NCBI GenBank assembly: GCA_025529335.1
Contig: JAMYHX010000081.1
Coordinates: 1-64,000 of the forward strand
Reading direction: 5' to 3'
DNA from: Rhizopus sp. PT2906
Taxonomy: Eukaryota; Mucoromycota; Mucoromycetes; Mucorales; Rhizopodaceae
DNA: 64,000 bases
Positions 1-12,326 of the stretch are shown piece by piece (positions within the stretch are counted from its first letter, which is position 1; each line of letters opens with the position of its first letter). A program made the position numbers and the translations under genes. The notes below the pieces were generated by a model. It was not told where the DNA came from and did no database searches. It saw only the letters and a program-made list of their open reading frames with translations.

Positions 1-27
1 TTTATACACTGCTATACTTTAGTTTAT

Positions 28-620
28 TCAATCATTATTATAGTCAATGTTTATAGAAGAATGTTCCTTCACAACAGCTTCGACACCAGTACAGACTTCA
101 ACATTTATATGTGCTTTGTATTTTTTTGTCAAGTATGGATTGTATGGAATAACCCAAGGGTTATCCATGACAAATTCAGCACCTACTCTTCCACGTGGTC
201 TGACAGAGTAAAAGAAATTATTTTGGTCCTCTGCTGCAATTCGCCTACGACGATAGAGAGGATAGCCATTCTCAGGGAAGGTAGTCTCATCCTGAAATGG
301 TTTTGGAAACCGCTTCGAGCAAACCATTAGCCCTTGTGCACCCTGTACCATACATGGACTGCTAGGATTAATTTCACCACATGGACCATGAAGCATGCAG
401 GAGGTTACAATTTCAAACAGCTCGTTATCCTTGGCCTTATCCGGGGTTTCTGCGCAGATAACCTCATCAACTTTATCAGCATCGTGAAAATTATCTTCAG
501 GATCTAAGAACAATAAGAGATGAATGTGAGACAAACCTCGTTTTTGGTACTCAATGGTACGAATTAATACCTTGTATTGGCCAAAGATGTTCTTCTTTTT
601 CAAGTCATGCAAGAACTTAC
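28..620 (-). pseudogene. Helitron Rep (HUH) domain fragment
   Basis: This is part of the rolling-circle replication initiator (Rep) of a Helitron transposon, read on the minus strand. The two-histidine metal site of the HUH fold is visible as EYQKRGLSHIHLLLFL, followed by the usual Helitron stretch with HGPCGEINPSSPCM, then YPLYRRR and VIPYNPYLTKKYKAHINVEV. In the family the catalytic tyrosines follow soon after the last of these; here the frame runs instead into unrelated residues and a stop at 28-30, so the catalytic end is missing. At the other side the frame stays open (KFLHDLKKK) right up to position 620, where an LTR begins. No start codon or helicase domain is attached. It is dead, broken on both sides. 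Confidence 0.85.
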
Positions 621-1226
621 TGTTATAGAATGAAGATTATAATTTCCTAAATAGGTAAAGACAGAGTCTGTGCGTAGTCAATAAGGAATATATCGTGATT
701 TATAAGCATTATTCCGATGCGTAGTCTTTACAATAAGAATTGTCGTAGAACAATGTCTGCTTATGACTGACATTGAGATAAACGACTGGAATCAGTATGA
801 ATAGAGTGAATTCATATATTATAAGATTACATGTACACATTTTTAGTAATAAGCCAAATTAAATAGAATCTCTCCTTTGTAAGTAAATCATTACTTCTTT
901 ATATGAAAGGATACACTTCTTTAAAAGATAATCCTCCTATGGTAAAAGCAGTATCGTAACCCAGATCAGGAAATGAACAATAAGATCAGTGTCAGGAACG
1001 AATTAAAAAGTTTTCTTTATGAATTCAGGGACCGTTAGTCAATCATATCCTCAGTAATTATAATCCACGCTCAGTATAGTGGCTTACCAGCCATTTGATA
1101 GCAACTATAAATAGTAGATCCTTAATTTAATTGTATGTTCCTTCTGTCTTTATCCCAGAATAAAGATTAGTCTCAAAGAGTACTTCCTTTGTCTTTGTCT
1201 TGTGTCTTATAAACCATTACATAACA
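621..1226 (+). repeat. Left LTR of the chromovirus
   Basis: The segment starts TGTTAT and ends ATAACA, which are perfect 6-base inverted termini of the TG...CA kind expected for an LTR. Inside it has a TATAAATA box at 1106-1113 and an AATAAA at 1159-1164, in the order U3 promoter, then polyadenylation signal. It begins exactly where the Helitron Rep frame is interrupted. The sequence after it (from 1227) does not start with the usual TGG of a tRNA primer site, so the primer site is either unusual or lost with gag. The flank CTTAC (616-620) would be the left half of a 5-base target duplication; no right partner was found beside an LTR end. Confidence 0.75.
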
Positions 1227-4200
1227 GTCAGTTCTCACTTTGATCACACTGGTCCTAGAAAACCTGATCCTATTAATCCTGACAGTGTCAAATCAAATGA
1301 TGATCCATATGGTACCATTGATGAACGCAAGCCTATGATGGAGATGATTAACAAGCTACTCAAGACTAATTCAAAGATCAATATGAAGAATACTAACTGT
1401 AACTTGTCTGGTTCTGTCATACATCTTAAGACTAAGCCTGGAACGGTTGCTTATCGTCGTCAATACCCTTTACCGGAAGCATATCGTGAAGTTGTCCAAC
1501 AGCAGATTGGTGTGTGGCTAACCGAAGGTGTCATTGAAAAAGCTCCATCCCATACTGCTTACAATAGTCCTTTACTTGTTGTTAAGAAGGAAGATTCTCA
1601 AGGTAATTATTCTATGAAGAAACCTAGAATCGGGTGTGATGTTCGTCTGCTGAATCAACAACTTCTTGTTAATGATCGACAACAACTTCCACTTATCTCC
1701 TTAATCCATCAAAGTATTGATAATGCGCCCATTCATATGATTTTAGACATCCATGCATGCCTTACATCGTTTGCCATTAATGAACCTGATCGTGCTAAAT
1801 TAGCGTTCACTTCACCTTTTACAGGTATCCAGCATATCCATCGCAAGGCGTGCTTTGGCATTACTCATGTCGGATCTGTCGTACAGCGATGTTTGACCAC
1901 TCTATTCGAGGATCTCCTTCACGTCAATGTTTACGTTGATGATATCATAATCTCTACATTTCCTCCACTTTCATATTATACTGACTGTGTAGCTGAAGTC
2001 ATTAGACGATTAACTAAAGCAAACCTCGTCTTGAACCCTGACAAGATAGTCTTTGCACAAAAGAGTGTCAACATCCTCGGTTGGTCGTTGATGAGTGGAA
2101 ATCTCATACCGGATCCTCGTAAAGTATTGAATGCTCATACTTGGCCTTTGCCTACTACAGGTCGTCATCTTGCAAGTTATCTCGGCTTCATGTCATTCTT
2201 TCGAACATCCATTCCATTCTTCTCCAAGCTTACAGCCGATTTGGATCAACTCCGTGGCTACAAGAGTTTAAAGGATGTCTAGACTGATCGTCATACACAA
2301 GCATTCAAGAACTTACAGACTGCCTTGGCCAACGTACTTGTTATCTCTGCTCCTGATCTCTCTCACAGATTTCACGTTGCAACTGACGCAAGTGCTACTG
2401 GTATCGCTGGTATTCTCTACCAAGTCATTAACAACGAGATCAAACACATCGCTATGGTTTCTCGAAAGTTGTCACCCTCTGAACGCAATTATAGCGTTAC
2501 TAAACGTGAATTATTTGCAGTGATCTACTCTTTTTCCAAGTTTCATAAATGGCTGGATCTTATTCCCTTCACACTCCACACTGATCACAGAAACTTGATA
2601 TATTTGAATACTCAAAAATCTCCCAATGCACTTATGCTGGGATGGTGGGAATCTATCTTCTCATACACGTTTACATGCGTATATCTGCCTGGCATTAGTA
2701 ACTTGATACCAGACGTTCTCTCTCGCCTCTACCCAGATGAAGAAGTACCGTTACTTCTGGAAGGAGGTAGTTGTGCTGATGTTACTAGTGATGGTTCGAT
2801 TATCAAAAAGAAAAACAAGAGAAAATCAAAAGAGTTGGCTTTACCAAAGAAAAGTTTCCTTTCACCGCTGTTAACAAGTCACGCTCTACCAAAATTTATG
2901 AGGCAAAGAACAAGCTACTTCTTTTACTGCTAATACAATCTCTTCCTCTTCTTCCAGAGCTTTAGCGTCTGACGACAGTAACTGTGCTACTTCAAAGTTA
3001 CTAACGGACGACAAAGGCAATTCCCAATCACTTCTCATCATCACAAACAAACATCAACGATAACGCTAATGTTAGAATGTTGAAGTTTGCTGAGTACATG
3101 ACGCCTACAATTCATGAAAGAGACACGCTCATCTTAAAAGCACATCTATTAGGTCATTACGGGCTACAGAGTATTGAGAATCAGTTACACCATGATGGTA
3201 TACACTGGACCAATATGCGAAAAGACATAGAATGTATACTCGCAGACTGCCTTGAGTGCAACAAATTCAACATCGCCAAAGTAGGGGATCATCCACCTAA
3301 ATCAGTCTTGCCTTATCAACCACTAGATCACTGGTGTATGGATCTTGGATCCTTTAATGTCACCTCAGAATACGGAAACAACTTCATGTTAGTGCTTGTT
3401 GACTATTATTCACGGTTCACTATTTTGAGAGCCTTACCGGATAAGCATAGTACTACGATAGCAAAAGAATTACTCAATGTATTCTCTTTGTTCGGATTTC
3501 CCAAAGTCATCAATAGTGACAATGGTACTGAATTCGTAAATGAAATCGTTTCGCAGCTATTACAAATGAGTGGTATTGACAGGAGATTATCTCTTCCTTA
3601 CTCTCCAATGGGTAATTCCGTTAACGAAGCTTATGTAGGTTTAGCTAAACGTACTATTGTCAAAATGTTACGTGGAAAAGGTGAATCTTGGTGCTCATAT
3701 CTTAATTACGCTCAATATTGTTTTAACGTAAGATACGCACGACTTCACAAGTCAAGTCCATACGCCGTACTCTTTACAGACAACCAAATGAGTTTCAGGA
3801 TTACACTAAAGTGACACCTACACTTAGGATGGAGAAAGCTGAAAACAAGATTATCGATGAAAAGTACAAATTCGTGCAAGAAGTCAATACCAACATTATC
3901 TGAACGAATCAAAAAAAACACAGAAACGTGATCATGAAAGGTTCTCCAAGACACACAAGATCGTTGAACAACAATTTCCAATCGGAAGCAAAGTTATGAT
4001 CAAGAACGTCAATCGTACTAAAAAGATTGATGAACGCTACGAAGGACCATGCTTTATTCATGGTATTACTAAAAATGGTAGCTACATATTAAAAGACAAA
4101 ACTGGCACACTTCTGTCTAGAGATGTTCCCACATCACATATCGTCTACAAGTCTGCTGCAGATGTTACACCAAGCAGTTATTGATCATAGAGGTACACAT

Positions 4201-4425
4201 GGAAATTACGAATATAGGGTAAAATGGAAAGGCTATCCTGATCCATCTGATGGTACATGGGAACCAGTTGAACACTTTGACTCAACCAAACATATTGAAC
4301 TGTATTGGGGTCGTCATAATGCTGAAAAGGATACTACCTCTTCTAACAAACGTAAGGCTTTACCACAAACAGTCAACTCATGTCAAATTCCCTCTCGTGA
4401 CAAGCGAAATAGAATTTCCATTTAA
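1227..4425 (+). pseudogene. Broken chromovirus pol (RT, RNase H, integrase, chromodomain)
   Basis: The domains are in Ty3/gypsy order. Reverse transcriptase spans about 1400-2240, with the catalytic box NVYVDDIIIS. RNase H spans about 2360-2740, starting HVATDASATGIAG, with the acidic residues kept. Integrase spans about 3120-3780, with an HHCC zinc site ending ADCLECNKF, then DLG, SDNGTEF and a downstream acidic residue of the D,D,E core. A chromodomain lies at about 4190-4310 (YRVKWKGYPDPSDGTWEP). An in-frame TAG at 2280-2282 separates RT from RNase H. RNase H, integrase, linker and chromodomain lie in different frames, so at least three frameshifts are needed. The first recognisable codons are pre-RT pol, so gag and protease have been deleted. 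Not functional. Confidence 0.85.
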
Positions 4426-4432
4426 TTATTAA

Positions 4433-5218
4433 GTCAAGTAGATATAATCCTTTTTCTCCTATTAAGTTTTTTTCATTAGGTTTTTACTGGAATATCCTAC
4501 TACTGACAAAGATGCTACCACGCATAAATTAAAATGTTCACACATAAACGACTACATCGTATTGAGCAGCATGACAATCCTTACGGTAAATCACAGCTTA
4601 TACAGTTAGACAAAGAACCTAGAGTTAGCTCTCTTGTAGAGAAGAGCTCTGAGACTTTTCTACTGCCCCTTTCCTTCTCTAGAGCTCGCCGCTTACGGTA
4701 ACACCTGTGGTTCTAACACCACCCCAGTATCTCTTGCGAGTATTTTTATTTTTCCAGGAAAGGAAAACGTTACTGCTGCTGCTGCTGCTGCTGCTTCCAG
4801 AAGGGCTTAATATCCAAGGGAATTTCTGATACTTCGTCATTATTCCCGACTGTGGCAATTGAAATAGCTGCTTTTTGTATTAATGGTTATCATTTGGTCC
4901 ACGGATCCATAAGATGATCTGAAAACCCGTAAATCTTTTATATAGTATATTGATTTGTACATTTTATATAGGTTTATTCACTACTTATTAGATCTCCCTT
5001 TAGAACTTCTTACAGTGAACTAAAGGCGTTGATAAACCATATTGTAGTATAATAAATTACGCAAAATAACAAGATATAACAAGATTGACATTACAGTACT
5101 GTTTATATCCATAGTCTCTTTGTTGCTTTTTCTCTTTTGGTCATTATTCCAAGGTTGTCACTTTATTCGTAAAAATCACAAAAAGAAATAAAAATAGTAT
5201 ATATCATTAGTTTACAAG
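4433..5218. other. Intergenic, with short CTG repeat
   Basis: No gene is recognised in this stretch. It may hold the decayed right part of the chromovirus, but no LTR end was found. A short CTG trinucleotide run lies at 4773-4795, just after a purine-rich AGGAAAGGAAAA segment that could be an old polypurine tract. The right part is the 3' flank of CTR9. Confidence 0.5.
4773..4795. repeat. (CTG)n trinucleotide repeat
   Basis: About 7.7 perfect units of CTG are present, outside any recognised coding sequence. Confidence 0.9.
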
Positions 5219-8200
5219 CTATTCATCCTCGTCTTCAGAATCTTCAATTATTCGTTTTGTTCGATAATTCTAATAAAAAGAACTTTAGTACTTTCCTAAA
5301 AACACAAAATGGTATTTACCTTTTTATCCTTCTTTCTCAACAAAGAATCTTTTTCATCTTCTTCTTCAGGTTGTTCCTCGTCCCTTTCCTTTCGCTTTTT
5401 ACCTCGCTTATTTGATTTCTTTTCTTCATCAATATCATCCTCATCTACTTGCAAACTGGCCATCATCAAGTTATCTTCTCGCACCTTCTCCATCAATTTA
5501 CGACGTGCTTCTTCCATTTTTTCTCTTTCAATTTGTTCCAGTCTACGTTTCTCGTCTTCTATCGCACGCTGTTTAGCAATATCTTCCTCTCGCCTCTTTT
5601 TTGCAAGCTCCAACTTTTCTCTTTTTTGTTCCTCAAACTGAACTTGTTCTGCTAGCTTTCTCTCCAACTGAGTTCGCAGCGTTTCACCATATCGTTCACG
5701 CTGCTCAACGATCTTTTTGTCATAGAGGGTATGTTCATCAACACTGATCAATTGACGGAATGTACGCTGTCCAAATTCTAGGTATTCGAGAGCACGACGC
5801 ATACTTTTTGAATCACGCTGCTCTTGAGTCAAATCTGCAATCTGTTGAGCATATGATTGCTGAACGAGAGCAAGGTTGTATAAAGTTGTCTTATCCGAAG
5901 GGCATAGGCTAAGTGCTTTCACAGTATTCTTTAATGATTCGTGCATTGCTTCATGATCTTTCTCCGCTTTAGCAAGTATGTATTGTGCTCTTGCGAGGCA
6001 GAGAAGCAGATTGATATCCTTATTGTTGAAAAATTTTCTAGAACAGTTTTCATACTAGGATAAACGGTCAGCTCTATTTGCGTGCATTCCTTATGACTTA
6101 CCATAACAATAGCCTGTCTATATTGCTTCAATTCAACAAAAATATGTGCCAAATTAACCCATACACTGGAGTTTCCTACATTTGATTCTCTAACTTGGTT
6201 AAATAAATCCCTTGCTTGCTCAATGTGACCATTTTCAGCAATGGTAATAGCCAAACCATTAGCAGCATACACATTAGTAGGGTCTCTTCTTAACGCCTGC
6301 GAATAAAAATTAACTGCCAGCTTGTATGACTCGATCCTTTGCTGTTTGGCCTTTTCAGACTTTAATTCTCTAGCAGTAGCAGCATGGTAGTTTCCGAGAG
6401 CAACGTGTGTATATAAATCGTCTTTATCGCAGTCTCTTAAAACCTTTTCAAAAGATCGCTTGGATAATTTTTCAGTAGTAAGTGCTTGTGCTTGACCAAT
6501 CATGATCCATGCCTTTGCATCCATTGGTTCAGTATCAAATACTTCTTTATAATATTCAATGGCTTCCGTTGATCTGCCAAGTGATTGTTCGATGGCCCCC
6601 ATTCGTAAATGAGCTAAACAAAATCAGCATTAGTGTTAATAAAGATCTTAAAGAAGATATACATACCATCGACATAAGTGGGATAATCTTCTATTAATTT
6701 TGTGTATATGGCAGTAGCCTTTTCTGTTTCCAATTTTTCTTCATATAACCTTGCCAGATTATAACTCATTGTCAACTTCAAATTCTTTTCTTCTTCATTA
6801 CTTGCTTCGGTTGATTGAATGGCGAGACTGTAATAATGTTCAGCATCAGCAAAATTGTTTAGTGTATGGTGCATAACAGCGATATTATTCAACAATTGTG
6901 GTCTAATCTCTTTCACTCGCTTCTGAGCAAACTCATCATCTTTGGGTAAGTCATCCAAGAGTTTAAGGGCTTGCTGATAATCTATTCATACGTTGTAAGT
7001 AGCATAACTAACCATGGACAATAGACACATACATTTTAATGCTAAAGCACCATCTTTTTCTTCGTGCATTTCCGCAATCTCCATGCATAAAAGAGGATCT
7101 TCATTTGTATGCTCCATAAGCTTATCAAACAATGCAACTGATTTTTCCTTATCGCCAACAAGTCCATACAATGAGCCAAGTATTTTCATTACTTCAGCAC
7201 ATTCAGGTTCAGCTTTGAGAATCTTTTCGAATATCTCAATAGCTGGCTTACGCTCTCCTCTTTTTAACAGCATCTGACCCATACCAAATTGTGCTAGCAA
7301 ATGATCAGGATTCAATTCAAGAGCTTGAGCATAAAATTTATGTGCGTCTTCAAAATTTTGCATTTGATGATGCGTTCTCGCAATTTGATAAGATGATTCA
7401 GCCTTTGTTATATTATTAGAAGCTGCATCTATTGCTTTAGAAGCAGCCGCTATTGTCTATTGGTGGATTGATAAGGCATCCTGACAGTCAACTACATTTG
7501 GGAACTCACCTTTTCAAAGTTATGTGTTAAAAAGAAATGATCTGCCATCATGTTTAACGTCACCGGATGACTGACATTTGCCTGGTGTGCTTGCTGCATA
7601 TGCTGAAGGCCAAGACGCAAGCTGGCTTCTTGTTGCAGGGGACCACTTTCTAGCTTTTTTGATTCATTCAACTCCAATATAGACAGCATAATCAACGCAG
7701 TTGCATTTGGTACTGAACTCTAAAGAAAAAAGAAAAAATAGCCCAAGTTAGTAAAGAAAATGGCAAGTTTTTTTGTTTTTTTTACCACTTCGGTGCATCT
7801 TTTTAATGCAGCTTTAGCTTCAGGATACATCTTTAGCTGTGCAAAACACTGTGCAATACCCAACCGAATCTCTACTCCTGAAAACCTGCCTCGTGAGTAT
7901 CGTAGAGCGTCCTGGTAACTCTTTAAAGCTGCTTTATATTGTTGTAAATGGTATTGAATTTTTGCTCGACCTAGCAAGGCAGGAATGCAGTTCGGGCGCT
8001 TTTCGAGAATCATGTTGAACGAACGAGCTGCTTCATCCACCTTTCGTAAAAGTATATACAAATTGCCCTTGACAATAAATGTAGGCTCATATTGATTATG
8101 AATACGATCGGCCTCATTAACATATTGAGTAGCTTCATCTATATGTTTTTGTCGCTGATTTTCATCTGATTGTTTTCTAGCAAGGCGAAGGTGAAGTGTT

Positions 8201-8594
8201 GCGATTAAAGTCAATAATGGAAGCTTCTGTCGTGGTTGAGTGTGCGCTGATTGGCTTGCTAATCAAGATTGTAAGCATCCTTACACGATCATTATTCGTA
8301 TAAATACCCATAGTTAAAGCCGCCTGAATGACAGTTATACTTTGCTCTATTTTATCTTGTTCATAATATTCTGTCTATTTACGCGTCAATATTTTTGGAT
8401 ATTTAACAAAAATGTATGATTACCGCAAGCATTCGGTAATATGGAAGTCCAACAAACTCTTGACGGAAGATGTCTGTTAATTCGATGGGGTTTGCAGGTA
8501 AATCATTACAGACAACTTCAAGTACTTGTTCATGCTGAAGAGGAACTTCGATTGTTTTAGATCTTGTGCCGTAACTAAAACTAGAAGAAGCCAT
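5219..8594 (-). CDS. CTR9: CTR9, TPR subunit of the PAF1 elongation complex
   Basis: Ctr9 is the TPR scaffold of the Paf1 complex, which travels with RNA polymerase II in the nucleus and supports H2B ubiquitination and H3K4/K36 methylation. The protein starts MASSSFSYGTRSKTIEVPL and has TPR repeats through most of its length. Family-typical stretches include GIAQCFAQLKMYPEAKAALK, NPDHLLAQFGMGQM and MYENCSRKFFNNKD. The C-terminus is a long charged helix followed by an acidic tail ending IIEDSEDEDE, as in the family. There are at least nine exons; the last exon (5219 to about 5271) is short and encodes NYRTKR plus the acidic end. An in-frame ATG four codons upstream (8606) is possible, but MASSS matches the usual beginning better. 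It shares a divergent promoter with RPN2. Confidence 0.92.
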
Positions 8595-8827
8595 GTTGAG
8601 TTGCAATAAAAATGAAAGAGAGAGAGAGAACCCGCTTTCTTTTTTATTTATATCCTGTTGAGGGAAATAAATTAAAAAAGAGAGAAAAGATCAATATATT
8701 CGAACTCCGACAAGAATCTGAAAGGGTTGCGTCACTGATTACACGTAATATGTAAAAAGTAAAAGACGCGGCAAAGCAGACTTGTTTTTAGTTGCACTCT
8801 TTTTCTTTTTCTTTCAATCATTTATAC
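8595..8827. promoter_or_regulatory. Divergent promoter CTR9 / RPN2
   Basis: The 233 bases between the two start codons must hold both promoters. The segment contains CGCGGCAAA at 8767-8775, which matches seven of nine positions of the yeast proteasome control element GGTGGCAAA (the Rpn4 site). A C/T-rich tract directly precedes the RPN2 ATG. Whether an Rpn4-like factor exists in this fungus cannot be told from the window. Confidence 0.5.
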
Positions 8828-11800
8828 ATGACGGCTCTTACATCTGCCAGTAAGTTGTATTACCACTTGTCTTAATTCATAATACTAAATGCTTTATATA
8901 GATGGTATTATTGCTCTACTTGAAGAGCCACAACCAGAACTTAAAGTCTATGCACTTCAGCAGTTAAATTCTCTTGTTGACGAGTTTTGGGCTGAAATCT
9001 CTGATTCTATTGCCATCATGTAAGAAACTATTCTATCACGTCGCTACGTAGCGTCTTGTATTGATGTTTACTTTCTAGTGAAATCTTGTATGAAGATCAA
9101 ACATTTAGCGAAAGGGAACTTGCTGCTCTAGTTGCTTCGAAGGTACATTCAGTCTCTAAAGATCATAATATGATAGCTGACACTTTAACCTATAGGTGTA
9201 CTACAATCTTGGTGAATTAGACGATTCTCTTACATTTGCTCTTGGTGCTGGTAAACACTTTGATGTTGCTGATTCTTCTGAGTATGTTACAACTATCATT
9301 TGTAAGTAGCTGCAAACACGCCTTTTATGAAAATACTCATAAAACCAAATAGCCAAATGTATTGATAAATACATCCATTTACGAACTTCACCAGAAAATA
9401 CGGAACCAGTTGACCCAAGATTAGAAGCTATTGTCGAACGCATGTTTCAGCGCTGCGCAGATGATGGAGAATATGAACAAGCGATTGGTATTGCGCTTGA
9501 ATCAAGACGTCTTGACATTATTGAATCAACTATTCTGAAGGGAAATCCTAGTCAGTTGCTTGCTTACGTTTTGGACGTATCAATGACGCTTGTGCAAAAC
9601 TTGGAGTTCCGTAATGAAGTCTTGAGATTATTGGTGAATTTGTACAAAAAGTTGGAAAAACCTGATTATATTTCTATCAGTCAATGTTTGGTACATTTGA
9701 ATGATACCACTTCTTGTGCTAAAATGCTGAAGAGCTTGATCGAAAAAAATGACGAGGTAAAAGAAGAAATCGACTTGAAAGATATAAGCTAATATATTCT
9801 ATAGCTTATGGCATACCAAATATCATTTGATTTAGAAGAAAATGCAACACAAGAATTCTTGTCCAAGGTGTCTAATGAATTACCCAATGAACCCGTTGCA
9901 GAAGAGCCAAAGGAAGATGCTATGGAAGTGGAAGAGGTAAAATATACGCGTCATATGATATAAACGGTTACTCATGTTTAACAATCTTAGCCAAAGACCG
10001 CTTCACCCTTCCAAAAGATCAAATCTATTCTTTCTGGCCAAGAATCCATTCGACTTCACCTTGAATTTTTATACCGAAACAATCACACGGATCTTTTGAT
10101 TTTGAAAAACACAAAAAATGCATTGGAATCCAGAAATTCTGTCTACCATTCCGCTGTGACATTTGCCAATGCATTCATGCAAGCTGGTACAACAAGTGAC
10201 GAATTCTTGCGTCAAAACCTTGACTGGCTATCAAGAGCAACCAACTGGTCTAAATTCAGTGCTACTGCTGCTCTTGGTGTCATCCACAAGGTAAATAATT
10301 TCGTTTATCATTAACAAATAACTCATATATAAAACAGGGTCAATTAGCAGAATCCATGAATTTGTTAGCCCCCTATTTACCTACACATGGCGTCACTTCT
10401 AACAGCTCTTACTCTGAGGGTGGATCCTTGTATGCTTTGGGTCTTATTAATGCCAACCATGGTGCAGATGTATTGGAATATCTAAGAAAGGAATTGAAGG
10501 AGACTTCTGATGAAGTTATTCAACACGGCGCCTCTCTTGGTCTCGCTGTTGCTGGTATGGCTACAGCCAACGAGTCCATCTATGAAGATTTGAAGAGTGT
10601 TTTGTTTGGTGATAATGCTGTTGCTGGTGAGGCTGCCGGTTTGGCTATGGGCTTGGTGATGCTTGGTACAGCTAGTGAACAAGCACTTGATGAGATGCTT
10701 CAATATGCTCATGAAACTCAACATGAGAAGATTATCCGTGGTTTAGCCATTGGTATGTCATTTATCATGTATGGTAAAGAAGAGCAAGCAGATGGTTTGA
10801 TCGATAAGCTATTAGAAGATAAGGATTCTGTGCTTCGATATGGTGGTATTTATACTATCGCTATGGCCTATAGCGGCACTGGAAATAATAAAGCCATCCG
10901 TCGTTTGCTTCATGTCGCTGTTAGTGATGTGAATGATGATGTTCGTCGTGCAGCTGTCACCTCGCTTGGATTTGTTTTGCTACGAAATCCTAAACAAGTA
11001 CCTCGCATTGTGCAACTATTGGCTGAAAGTTACAACCCACATGTTCGATATGGTGCTACACTTGCCTTGGGCATCTCATGTGCTGGTACTGGCTACTTGG
11101 ATGCCCTTGAACTCTTGGAACCTATGACCAAGGATCCTGTTGATTTTGTCCGTCAAGGTGCCTACATTTCTCAAGCTATGATCTTGATTCAACAAACGGA
11201 AAACACGAATCCTAAGGTAACCGCTGTACGTAAAATGTATGAAAAGGTCATTGGTGATAAGCATGAAGATCCCATGGCAAAGTTTGGTGCAGTTCTTGCA
11301 CAAGGTATCATTGATGCTGGAGGAAGAAATGTGACCATGTCACTTTTATCAAGAACGGGACATGCTAATATGCCAGCCATTGTGGGTACTGCTGTATTTA
11401 CACAATTTTGGTACTGGTATCCCTTGACACATATGTTAAGTTTAGCATTCACCCCTACGGCCATTATTGGTCTAAACAAGAACTTAGAGACTCCCAAATT
11501 TGAATTCATATCAAACACCAAGCCTTCATTATTTGCTTATCCTCCTGCTATAAAACCACCATCAGCCACAGTGGTTGAAAAAGTAGCTACTGCTGTCTTG
11601 TCAACAACGGCCAAAGCACGAGCCCGTGCAAAGAAGATCGAGAAAGAAAAGGGAGAAATGATGGATGTTGATAAAGAAGAGCAACCAAAGGATGAAGAAA
11701 TGAAGGATGAAAGTAGTGAAAAGAAAGATGAGCGTAAAAAGAAGAAAAAGGAAGAAAACTTTGAGATTCTTGAAAACATGGCTCGAGTTGTGCCTGCTCA

Positions 11801-12014
11801 ATTGAAGCATATCTCATTTAAAGAAGTCTCGCGTTATGTTCCTGTCAAGTCTGAAAATATTGGAGGTATTATTATGTTGATTGATAAAAGGCCAGATGAG
11901 GAAGAAGATTTACTTCAGCCTCGAGTCCCTTCAGGTGATGGATCAGGAAGATCAGGAGCACAAGAAGAAGAAGCTGCGCCTTTTGAACCATTTGAATATC
12001 CTGTTGATGATTAA
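8828..12014 (+). CDS. RPN2: 26S proteasome regulatory subunit Rpn2 (PSMD1)
   Basis: This is the large non-ATPase scaffold of the proteasome base, which holds the ubiquitin receptor Rpn13 and contacts the ATPase ring. There are eight exons: 8828-8849, 8902-9019, 9079-9142, 9196-9301, 9353-9756, 9805-9936, 9991-10290 and 10338-12014. They sum to 940 codons in frame, close to the family length. The N-terminus reads NGIIALLEE, with FWAEISDS following. The centre carries the PC-repeat toroid, with GGSLYALGLINANHG, GEAAGLAMGLVMLG and NKAIRRLLHVAVSDVNDDVR. A Lys/Glu-rich insert (about residues 790-850) and the C-terminal FEPFEYPVDD are characteristic; the latter is the Rpn13-binding tail in yeast and human. 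Nothing is missing. Confidence 0.96.
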
Positions 12015-12326
12015 ATCTATTATTTTTGATTGTAGAAAATTCATTAAATGTAAAAATAATCCCTTTAGGATTTATAAAAACACACGTACACACTTTGAAA
12101 TAAATTATCATTCATGACTTAAAACAACTGAAGAAGGGTTTTGTTTATGTTTAAAATAGTTGGAATGATGGACACTGTAATAGCTTCTTCAAGAAGTCGA
12201 ATTAACTGTCACAGTGGTCAAAATTCACTTGTTTTTTTATTGGTCAACTTTAGTTCAATAGACAAATTCAAGCAAACTGCGCTTCATTGCTTCTTTTTTT
12301 TCTTTTTTCTTTATTCTTTATTCACC
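12015..12326. other. Intergenic between RPN2 and YJU2
   Basis: About 310 bases holding the 3' end of RPN2 and the promoter of YJU2. The YJU2 leader is strongly C/T-rich (12284-12320). No other gene is seen. Confidence 0.6.

Larger units (their letters stand above)
621..4432 (+). mobile_element. Degenerate Ty3/gypsy chromovirus with left LTR
   Basis: This is an LTR retrotransposon relic. It consists of a left LTR (621-1226), a broken pol with reverse transcriptase, RNase H and integrase in Ty3/gypsy order, and a C-terminal chromodomain, which marks it as a chromovirus. Gag and protease are absent: the LTR is followed within about 100 bases by sequence just upstream of the RT domain. I found no right LTR in the 780 bases downstream of the chromodomain, so the right edge given here is only the end of recognisable coding sequence. 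The insertion lies in a Helitron Rep frame, so it is younger than that Helitron copy. Confidence 0.85.

Noticed and set aside
11189..11817. Several open frames of 69-110 codons on the minus strand under RPN2
   Set aside because: They are shadows of the RPN2 coding strand (Lys/Glu codons read backwards give Ser/Phe-rich frames) and have no motifs.
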